A stretch of 12,421 bases of DNA, from assembly GCA_041485845.1 (NCBI GenBank), contig JBGPKH010000218.1, positions 1-12,421 of the forward strand. Direction: 5' to 3'. The number at the start of each line of letters is the position of its first letter. The first letter of the stretch is position 1. The DNA is from OMOG01 sp041485845. GTDB lineage: Bacteria; Acidobacteriota; Terriglobia; Bryobacterales; Bryobacteraceae. Positions 6,940 through 12,421 of this stretch are shown here, piece after piece. The notes under the pieces are model-generated. The model was given only the letters and a program-made list of their open reading frames with translations, was not told the DNA's origin and searched no databases. Both the position numbers and the translations under genes were made by a program.

Positions 6940-8010
6940 ATGGATATCGGAGTCATTCGAGAACGCGGCGCCTTCGACCGCCGGGTTGCGCTGACGCCCC
7001 CCGTCGTGCGGCGGCTCACCAGCGCGGGCCACACCGTCTGGGTCGAAACCGCAGCCGGCGAAGGCGCCATGTTCCGCGACACGGAATACATCCGCTCGGG
7101 GGCGCACATCGCCTACTCGCCCGAGGAGGTCCTCCAGCGCGGCGAACTGCTCGCCAAGATCAGCCGCCCCAGTTCGCAGGAGCTCGCGCTGTGCCGTCCC
7201 GGCATGGCGCTCATGGCCTTCTATCACCTGGCGGTAGCCGATCGCGCACTGATGGAAACGCTCGCCGAACGCGGGCTCACCGCCATCGGCTGCGAGATCA
7301 TTCAGCAGGAAACCGGCCGCCTGCCGGTGCTCGCGGCCATCAGCGAGATTGCCGGGCAGATGACCGTCCCGATCGCCGCGCACCTGCTGCGCTCCAGTTC
7401 CGGCGGCCGCGGCATCCTGCTCGGCGGAACTCCAGGAGTGCCGCCGGCCCGCGTCGTGATCCTGGGCGCCGGCGCCGTGGGCTCGGCCGCCGCCCGCACC
7501 GCGGTTGCCAGTGGCGCGCGCGTCACGGCGTTCGACATCGAACCCCGTAAGCTGCGCCGCGTGATGGAACACGTTCGCGGCCTCGAAACCTGCCTGGCGG
7601 ACGACGACGCCATCGCCGAAGCGGTGGCCGCGGCTGACGTGGTGATCGGCGCCATCCTGGTAGCCGGCACACGCGCGGCCCACGTGGTCACCCGCGCCAT
7701 GGTCGAGACCATGCGGCCCGGCTCGGCCATCATCGATGTCTCTATCGACCAGGGCGGCTGCATCGAAACCAGCCGGCCTACGACCCTCGTCGAGCCGACC
7801 TTCAGCTACAAGGGCGTGACCCACTTCTGCGTCCCCAACATCACCGCCGATCTCGGCCGATCGAGCAGCGTGGCCATCGCCCAGGCCATGCTGCCTTACC
7901 TGCTCGAAATCGCGCGCGCGGGCGTCGATGCGGCGGTGGCAGGTTGTGCCGAACTGGCGCGCGGCGTCTACTCCCTGCGCGGCCTGCCCGCTGCGGGGAG
8001 AGTGCTATGA
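6940..8010 (+). CDS. alanine dehydrogenase/PNT family oxidoreductase
   Basis: This 356-residue, probably cytoplasmic NAD(P)-dependent enzyme resembles alanine dehydrogenase, which deaminates L-alanine reversibly to pyruvate. The N-terminal catalytic domain has IGVIRERGAFDRRVALTP with Arg15, LAKISRP with Lys73, and FYHLA with His96. The Rossmann domain has VVILGAGAVGSAAA (GxGxxG at 176-181) and a following acidic D199. IIDVSIDQGGCIET (264-277) holds Asp270. Arg15, Lys, His96 and Asp270 match the catalytic set of well-studied alanine dehydrogenases. The C-terminal nucleotide loop is divergent: CVPNITADLGRSSSVAI in place of the usual V-x-N-M-P-G-A-V-P-R-T-S-T. A different amino-acid substrate, as seen elsewhere in this superfamily (for example saccharopine dehydrogenase-like enzymes), is therefore possible. 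GGAAGGAG stands 9 nt before the ATG. The stop overlaps the next start as ATGA, implying translational coupling. Confidence 0.85.
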   Translation: MDIGVIRERGAFDRRVALTPPVVRRLTSAGHTVWVETAAGEGAMFRDTEYIRSGAHIAYSPEEVLQRGELLAKISRPSSQELALCRPGMALMAFYHLAVADRALMETLAERGLTAIGCEIIQQETGRLPVLAAISEIAGQMTVPIAAHLLRSSSGGRGILLGGTPGVPPARVVILGAGAVGSAAARTAVASGARVTAFDIEPRKLRRVMEHVRGLETCLADDDAIAEAVAAADVVIGAILVAGTRAAHVVTRAMVETMRPGSAIIDVSIDQGGCIETSRPTTLVEPTFSYKGVTHFCVPNITADLGRSSSVAIAQAMLPYLLEIARAGVDAAVAGCAELARGVYSLRGLPAAGRVL

Positions 8011-9323
8011 CCAACGACTACCGCGCCCGTATCGTGCCCCCCGATGTGGCGCTGGCGGAAGTGCAATCCGGCCAGCGGGTCTACATCCACAACGGCTGCG
8101 CCGAGCCCGTGGAGCTGGTGAAGGCCCTCACGCGCCGCGGTCCCGAACTGCACGACGTGGAAATCCTGCACATGGCCACCATGGGGATCGCCGACTACAG
8201 CCTGCCCGAGTACGAAGGCCACTTCCGCCACAACTCGCTGTTCATCGGCGGCAACGTGCGCAAGGCCGTGCAGGAGGGACGCGCCGACTACACCCCCATC
8301 TTCCTCAGCGAGATCGAAGGCCTGTTCACCTCCGGCGCGCTGCCCATCGACGTCTGCCTGCTGCAATGCACGCCTCCCGACCACTACGGCTACATGAGTC
8401 TGGGCGTGAGCGTCGACGCTTCGCTCACCGCCGCGCAGTGTGCCACACACGTGATCGTCGAGATCAACGACCGCATGCCGCGCGCGCTCGGCGACACCTT
8501 CCTGCACGTGAGCCGCGTCGATTCGTTCATCGAAACTTCCCATCCCCTGGCCGAATACGTCACCCACGAAGTGTCGGACCTGCACCGCGCCATCGCGCGC
8601 CAGGTCGCGCCCCTTATCCCCGACGGCGCCACGATTCAGACCGGCATCGGCGGCATTCCCGAAGCGGTCCTCGGCCTGTTGGGCGACCACAAGGACCTCG
8701 GCATCCACTCCGAAATGGTCCCCGACAGCGCGGTGAAACTGATTCAGGCCGGCGTGATCAACAACGAGCGGAAGGCCATCCATCGCCACAAGGTGATCGC
8801 CGGATTCGTCCTGGGCACGAAGATGCTGTTCGACTTCATCGACAACAATCCGGTCTTCGAGTTCCACCGCACGGCCTACGCCAACGACCCGTTCATCATT
8901 GCGCAGAACGATCGCATGGTGGCGCTCAACTCGGCCATCGAAGTGGACCTCACGGGACAGGTGTGCGCCGATTCCATGGGCCAGACCCTGTATAGCGGCA
9001 TCGGCGGCCAGGTGGATTTTCTGCGCGGCGCAGCACGCTCCAAGGGCGGGATGCCCATCATCACGCTGCCCTCCACCGCCAAAAACGGCACGATTTCGCG
9101 AATCGTCCCGAGGCTCCAGCCCGGCGCCGGCGTGGTGACCTCGCGCGGCGACGTGCACTACGTGATCACCGAGCACGGCGTGGCTTACCTGCACGGCAAG
9201 ACCCTGCGGCAAAGGGCTGAAGCGTTGATCCAGGTAGCCGACCCGAAATTCCGCGACGACCTCGAACGCTTCGGGCGCGAAAGCAAGCTGCTGAGCGGGC
9301 CGCGCGTTCCGGCGTGCGTGTAG
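8007..9323 (+). CDS. acyl-CoA:acetate CoA-transferase (acetyl-CoA hydrolase/transferase family)
   Basis: This 438-residue enzyme of the 4-hydroxybutyrate CoA-transferase type exchanges CoA between acyl-CoA and acetate or a related acid. The N-terminal domain runs to about residue 190 (YIHNGCAEPVELVKAL near the start). The C-terminal domain has TIQTGIGGIPEAVLGLL (209-225), then GIHSEMVPD with Glu236, the position of the catalytic glutamate that forms the CoA thioester in this family (Glu238 in the clostridial enzyme). GIGGQVDFLRGA (331-342) and YVITEHGVAYLHGKT (385-399) follow, both typical family signatures. Length and motifs are complete. ATG 8007 is chosen because it overlaps the upstream stop (ATGA) and has GGGGAG 6 nt before it. 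Earlier in-frame starts would run into the dehydrogenase gene. The acyl group cannot be decided from sequence; acetyl, propionyl, succinyl or 4-hydroxybutyryl are all possible. Confidence 0.9.
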   Translation: MTNDYRARIVPPDVALAEVQSGQRVYIHNGCAEPVELVKALTRRGPELHDVEILHMATMGIADYSLPEYEGHFRHNSLFIGGNVRKAVQEGRADYTPIFLSEIEGLFTSGALPIDVCLLQCTPPDHYGYMSLGVSVDASLTAAQCATHVIVEINDRMPRALGDTFLHVSRVDSFIETSHPLAEYVTHEVSDLHRAIARQVAPLIPDGATIQTGIGGIPEAVLGLLGDHKDLGIHSEMVPDSAVKLIQAGVINNERKAIHRHKVIAGFVLGTKMLFDFIDNNPVFEFHRTAYANDPFIIAQNDRMVALNSAIEVDLTGQVCADSMGQTLYSGIGGQVDFLRGAARSKGGMPIITLPSTAKNGTISRIVPRLQPGAGVVTSRGDVHYVITEHGVAYLHGKTLRQRAEALIQVADPKFRDDLERFGRESKLLSGPRVPACV

Positions 9324-9366
9324 GGGCCGGAAATCGGCTATCATCGAAAAGGAAGGCCCACCTCCT

Positions 9367-9777
9367 ATGACGCCGGAACAGCCGCCCCTCACCAAGCAGG
9401 ACCTCCGCGAAGCCCTGGATGCCGCCATCCAGCCGGTTGTCGCCCGCCTGGACGCCATCACCGTCAGGCAGGACGCCTCCGACGGCCGTCTGGATGCCGC
9501 CATCCAGCCGGTTGTCGCCCGCCTGGACGCCATCACCGTCAGGCAGGCCGCCTCCGACGGCCGTCTGGATGCCGCCGTCCAGACCCTCACCGCCCGGCAG
9601 GAGGCATCCATGGAAGCGTTCACGCACAACCTCTCCGACCTCCGCCGTGAGCTTATGGAATACCTCCGACGCATCGAGAACCGAACGGAGCGTACCGAAA
9701 TCAATGTCAGCGCCCTGCTGATGGAGACCGCTGGGATGAGCAAGTCCCTCAGCGTGCTCGAACGCTCGGACGGCTAA
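9367..9777 (+). CDS. coiled-coil protein with internal duplication, possibly truncated
   Basis: This 136-residue charged, helix-forming protein has no recognised enzymatic motif. After a short proline-containing lead, residues 17-41 and 42-66 are near-identical 25-residue repeats (LDAAIQPVVARLDAITVRQ plus six more), and a partial third copy begins at 67. Heptad-like spacing of L, I and V continues through DLRRELMEYLRRIENRTERT, pointing to a long coiled coil. GGAAGG (9351-9356) lies 10 nt before the ATG. The TAA at 9775 is followed in the same frame by 30 more codons of coiled-coil-like sequence (QQRAIDDLYAQIAEIKRRIS) and a TGA at 9868, so the ancestral protein was probably 167 residues. Its role is unknown; similar small coiled-coil proteins often sit next to unrelated genes in acidobacteria. 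No signal peptide or membrane segment is seen. Confidence 0.75.
   Translation: MTPEQPPLTKQDLREALDAAIQPVVARLDAITVRQDASDGRLDAAIQPVVARLDAITVRQAASDGRLDAAVQTLTARQEASMEAFTHNLSDLRRELMEYLRRIENRTERTEINVSALLMETAGMSKSLSVLERSDG
9415..9600 (+). repeat. in-frame 75-bp tandem duplication plus partial third copy
   Basis: Units 9415-9489 and 9490-9564 are 75 bp each and differ, as far as I can see, at a single base (GAC to GCC in the codon after VRQ). A third copy starts at 9565 (CTGGATGCCGCC) and diverges after a dozen bases. The unit is a multiple of three, so copy-number change would lengthen or shorten the coiled coil without a frameshift. The near-identity at synonymous sites points to a recent duplication. 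Confidence 0.95.
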
Positions 9778-10019
9778 ACCGCCACCACCCAGGCCGCCCA
9801 GCAGAGAGCCATCGACGATCTCTACGCGCAAATCGCCGAGATCAAACGCCGGATCTCCCCACAGCAGTGAAAATACCGTAGGCTGGTGTGGCGCCCGCGA
9901 TCATCGGTTTGCAGGGTTCGGCGCCGCAGCTCCATTACGCCATTAGCTTGCTATGGTCATTCATGGAGAGCTGGATTGCCCGCCGCTGGGAGGTTTATCC
10001 TGGACCTGTGGACCCGAAC

Positions 10020-10329
10020 GTTGGAAACAAACTCGCAGTCCGGGTATGTCGCCTGGCTCGGCGAGTTTGGAGACGCTGCCTTTCGGGTACTCAAGCCGGC
10101 CGGCAGCTTTGTTTTGGATCTGGGCGGGGCGTACGAACGCGGGCGGCCGGTTCGTTCGCTTTACAACTTTCGGGCGCTGCTGGATTGGTGCGACAGGATC
10201 GGGTATCGGCTCGCCGAGGAGTTCTTTTGGTACAACCCGGCCAAACTCCCGTCGCCCATCGAATGGGTAAACAAACGCAAGCTTCGCGCCAAGGACGCCG
10301 TCAATACCGTTTGGTGGTTCTCGAAGACC
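10020..10329 (+). pseudogene. fragment of a DNA (N4-cytosine/N6-adenine) methyltransferase
   Basis: One frame encodes about 100 residues typical of type II-like DNA methylases of the N-4/N-6 class: SGYVAWLGEFGDAAFRVLKP, GSFVLDLGGAYERGRPVRSL, then FFWYNPAKLPSPIEWVNKRK and AKDAVNTVWWFSKT. Family members continue upstream with the catalytic S/D-P-P-Y/F motif and downstream with the G-x-G AdoMet loop region. Neither is present: the frame upstream of 10020 does not give a convincing TSPPY, and homology stops abruptly after WWFSKT at about 10329. Here the sequence becomes the reverse complement of a PIN toxin start. The frame stays open to 10593, but that part is antisense to the antitoxin. The fragment is therefore truncated at both ends and cannot be an active methylase. 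Confidence 0.8.
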
Positions 10330-10367
10330 ACTAGAAAGCCCGCGTCAACGAGCACGTTTCTGGCCAT
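10329..10367 (-). pseudogene. truncated PIN-domain toxin, N-terminus only
   Basis: An ATG at 10365-10367 on the minus strand, overlapping the antitoxin stop by 23 bp in another frame, starts MARNVLVDAGFLV. This matches the first strand of PIN-domain ribonuclease toxins, with the first catalytic aspartate in VLVDAGFLV. After about 13 codons the similarity ends and the sequence becomes the antisense of the methyltransferase fragment. The frame runs on to 10161 without PIN features such as the later acidic residues. The toxin is therefore inactive. The similarity is short, but its position directly behind a matching antitoxin supports the call. Confidence 0.7.
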
Positions 10368-10602
10368 AGCCCGTGGCTTTCAAGTATCGCTTCTTTCGTG
10401 CGCTCAGGCCGGCCGGCAAGCCGTCGACCGAGCCGATGAGATCGGCCCTGGTATCCAGTGGTGTGGACTGATGCGGTGTGGGTGGAGCAGCGCGCTGCAA
10501 GCGCTCGCGCACGATATCGGACTTCGAACACCCGCGCCCGCGCGATTCCACCTCGATCTCGGCTACCAGCGGCTCGGGCAGGCGTACGGTTAAAGTCCTC
10601 AC
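10345..10602 (-). CDS. ribbon-helix-helix (CopG-type) antitoxin, orphaned
   Basis: This 85-residue protein begins with an RHH DNA-binding domain: strand RTLTVRLPEPLVAEIE (2-17), turn with SRGRGCSKSDIV, and helix VRERLQRA (31-38). A C-terminal toxin-binding tail (TRADLIGSVDGLPAGLSARK, then KRYLKATGYGQKR) is typical of antitoxins paired with PIN-domain toxins. The likely start is GTG 10602. The ATG two bases upstream is followed directly by a TGA in its own frame. No strong Shine-Dalgarno is seen. The cognate toxin downstream is cut to about 13 codons, so the antitoxin has no partner here. It could still autorepress its promoter or neutralise a related toxin elsewhere. About 200 bp without a recognisable gene lie between it and the kinase gene to the right. 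Confidence 0.8.
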   Translation of the reverse strand: MRTLTVRLPEPLVAEIEVESRGRGCSKSDIVRERLQRAAPPTPHQSTPLDTRADLIGSVDGLPAGLSARKKRYLKATGYGQKRAR

Positions 10603-10806
10603 ATGAACAGCGTATTACGGTACCGCCAGACATGCAAGACAGAGACCGAGACATGCCGAGACAGGTGGGGCAGGTGGTTCACCCGGATGTTGCCAATCCA
10701 TCCGCCGCGATTGAGAACCTGGCAGGCGAAGTATGACCCCGCAATGGCCGAGGACGCGGCGGCTGCCCGCATCAAGAAGGGAGTGCGTCCTCGCGCTCTT
10801 CGGAAG

Positions 10807-12421
10807 TCATGGTTTCGTCGCGGCCCGCTTCATTTCTCTGCGTCGCTTGAGTTTCTTTTCTTGTTTCAGGAATGCCTGTTTCGGCGCGTTCAAAAGCACA
10901 CCGCCGGCTGCGGCGGCGCTCCCGATCGGTGGTCTGGCGGCCTGTGCGGGTTGTTCCGTCCGGCCGCTGACGACGGCATCCTCCGGCCGCGGCGGGACGG
11001 ATTCGATTCGCCGCTCGAATTCGGCGATCTCGGCCGAAACCGTGCGCGAGGGATGGTTGCGCAACTGCACTCGCGCTTCGGCGGCCAATTGGCGGGCACG
11101 GTCGGGGAATCCCATGCGGGAAAAGATGCGGGCAGACAGGAGATACATCCGCGCCTGCGTCTCGAATGCCCCACAGCCCTTGGCAGACGATTGCGCCAAT
11201 CCGGCGAAGGTCGACGCAAGCACGAAGTTCCGACGGCTGAAATGCCACTGGGCATGGTCCGCAAACACGCGTGCGGCGAGAAACGGGAGCTGATGTTTGG
11301 CGGCGAGATCGAGGGCCGCCACGCGCTGCGCATAAGCGTCGTCGGGATCTTGAAACCATTCCAGATTCAGGCTGATAGCGGAAGCGATCCGGATCTGCTC
11401 TTCCACACTACCGATCTGGAGCGCCCGCGTCATGGCCGACTCAAGCCGGCGATATGAGCCGGAAAGGTCATTGGCAGTTTCCCACAAGCTGGCATCGAGA
11501 AACGCCAGGGCGGTTTCTCCTTCCAGATTGCCGGCGCTTTCCAGGCACGCACGGGCGGCATCCAGCATGAGCAAAGCAACTGGACCCTTGGCCCAGGCGA
11601 GGGGCGCGTAGCGGGCCATGGCTTCGGTCGGGCAACCGGGTCCGGTCGCCAGCGGGCGCAGGATGGCTGCTGCGCCCGCGGCATCGCCTTGCAGATTCTG
11701 AATACGGGCCAGTTCCACCAGGGCAAGGTAGCGGGCATCGGCATCGCCGAGCCGGGAGGCTCTTTGCCAGGCCGCGGCGGCGCTGGGGAGATCGTCTCGG
11801 ATCTCCGCTTCGGCGGCGGCTACGACCTCCTGGTCGTCGAGAGGCCAGCGCATCCAGCGAGGCCGCGCTAAACGGGCCTTCTCCATCTCGCGATGGGCGC
11901 GATCGGGCTGATCGAGTTCCAGCCAGGCCAGCGCCAGGCGAGCGTGCGCGGCCGGGAACCACCGATCGCTCAGCGAGGCGTCTTCGAGGAGTTTGGTGGC
12001 TCTCAGCGGCAGTCCATGATGAAATGCCGCCACCCCCTGACGGTAGAGTGCCCGCGCGCCGGCCGACGGCGTGTACGAAAGACGCGCAACCACAAGCGCT
12101 GCTACCAGCAGCGTTACGGCGCCGGCCGCGGCCCAAACCGCCCAACGCCGCTGGCGCCGGTTCAGGGCTAAGCGGCGCCGGCCCCGGGCGCCGCGCTCCA
12201 GCGCCGCGAGCACTTCTCCGGCGCGCTGGTACCGTCGCCGCGGGTCGGGATCGAGACATCGCAGAATGGCCGTCTCCCACGCAGCAGGCAGCGACGGCGC
12301 GAACTCCACCGGCGAGGGCGGCGCATGACGCACCTTCTGTAGCGCCAGCGCCACCGCCGAGGCCGCCGCGAACGGCCTCCGCCCCGTCACCATCTCGTAC
12401 AGCAGCACGCCCAACGCGTAG
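10807..12421 (-). CDS. membrane Ser/Thr protein kinase with TPR region (5' end off window)
   Basis: The frame enters from the right edge inside the kinase domain: YALGVLLYEMVTGRRPF is subdomain IX, and CLDPDPRRRYQRAGEVLAAL is the C-terminal subdomain XI with its conserved arginine. Counting from the Met/Leu at 12414, a basic juxtamembrane stretch (RGRRRLALNRRQRR) precedes one transmembrane helix at about 91-112. A long helical region of about 120-450 follows, with TPR-like repeats (for example ALYRQGVAAFHHGLPLRATK and AAHARLALAWLELDQPDRAH). The tail is lysine/arginine-rich (QEKKLKRRREMKRAATK). This is the PknB-like architecture common in acidobacteria: a cytoplasmic kinase, one membrane pass and an outer TPR sensor or scaffold. 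The ATP loop, HRD and DFG motifs would lie beyond position 12421. The stop is TGA at 10807-10809. Confidence 0.9.
   Translation of the reverse strand, partial: YALGVLLYEMVTGRRPFAAASAVALALQKVRHAPPSPVEFAPSLPAAWETAILRCLDPDPRRRYQRAGEVLAALERGARGRRRLALNRRQRRWAVWAAAGAVTLLVAALVVARLSYTPSAGARALYRQGVAAFHHGLPLRATKLLEDASLSDRWFPAAHARLALAWLELDQPDRAHREMEKARLARPRWMRWPLDDQEVVAAAEAEIRDDLPSAAAAWQRASRLGDADARYLALVELARIQNLQGDAAGAAAILRPLATGPGCPTEAMARYAPLAWAKGPVALLMLDAARACLESAGNLEGETALAFLDASLWETANDLSGSYRRLESAMTRALQIGSVEEQIRIASAISLNLEWFQDPDDAYAQRVAALDLAAKHQLPFLAARVFADHAQWHFSRRNFVLASTFAGLAQSSAKGCGAFETQARMYLLSARIFSRMGFPDRARQLAAEARVQLRNHPSRTVSAEIAEFERRIESVPPRPEDAVVSGRTEQPAQAARPPIGSAAAAGGVLLNAPKQAFLKQEKKLKRRREMKRAATKP

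Noticed and set aside
6934..7824. 296-codon minus-strand frame opposite the dehydrogenase gene
   Set aside because: Low-complexity G/A/D/R-rich shadow of a plus-strand gene with clear catalytic motifs.
9415..9600. Possible CRISPR-like array
   Set aside because: The repeat units are directly adjacent, translated in frame and lack spacers.
7968..9743. 591-codon open frame on the minus strand, antisense to the CoA-transferase and coiled-coil genes
   Set aside because: It mirrors codon structure of strongly recognisable plus-strand genes in GC-rich DNA, has no family motifs and spans a gene boundary.
10345..10602. Complete VapBC-type toxin-antitoxin pair
   Set aside because: The antitoxin is complete, but the toxin frame shows PIN similarity for only about 13 codons.
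10603..11457. 284-codon plus-strand frame opposite the kinase TPR region
   Set aside because: The minus-strand frame has kinase, membrane and TPR features; this one shows none and starts without a convincing ribosome-binding site.

Overview
The window looks like a high-GC chromosomal segment from an acidobacterium of the Solibacter/Bryobacter type. This is inferred, not proven, from four things: a remnant of an Oar-like TonB-dependent receptor with a carboxypeptidase-regulatory-like N-terminus, a membrane Ser/Thr protein kinase with a TPR-rich C-terminus plus a remnant of a second kinase, a CopG-type antitoxin, and secreted hydrolases. No rRNA, tRNA, CRISPR array, insertion sequence or replication origin is visible.

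Layout. Positions 1-689 are gene-poor and hold only a 32-codon scrap of a Ser/Thr kinase N-terminus (minus strand). A DUF2971 protein (690-1613, minus) is divergent from a lipoprotein-type class C beta-lactamase-fold serine hydrolase (1851-3002, plus). That gene converges on a large secreted alpha-glucuronidase-like glycoside hydrolase (3097-5364, minus). Divergent from the hydrolase, next to a shared palindromic TATAAT, lies a badly collapsed TonB-dependent receptor pseudogene (about 5411-6125, plus). It joins the first and last parts of a protein that is normally around 1000 residues, with several frameshifts.

The best-preserved block is a probable plus-strand operon at 6325-9323. It encodes a stand-alone cyclic-nucleotide-binding-domain protein, an alanine dehydrogenase/PNT-family oxidoreductase, and a 4-hydroxybutyrate-type acyl-CoA:acetate CoA-transferase. 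The last two overlap by ATGA. The first gap carries a 35-bp tandem repeat that looks like a dispersed intergenic element. A plausible theme is amino-acid oxidation coupled to acyl-CoA/acetate exchange, with a nucleotide-sensing partner, but this is inference.

Positions 9324-10806 are a decay zone. A coiled-coil protein has a near-perfect 75-bp internal duplication and an in-frame stop before its apparent natural end. After it comes a fragment of a DNA methyltransferase joined head-on to the first dozen codons of a PIN-domain toxin, whose RHH antitoxin gene is still intact. The window ends inside a membrane Ser/Thr kinase (10807 to the edge, minus) lacking its N-terminal catalytic part because of the window boundary.

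No clearly new multi-gene system is evident. The points most worth following are the CNB/dehydrogenase/CoA-transferase operon, the orphaned antitoxin with its methyltransferase-PIN junction, and the collapsed receptor facing an apparently intact glycoside hydrolase.
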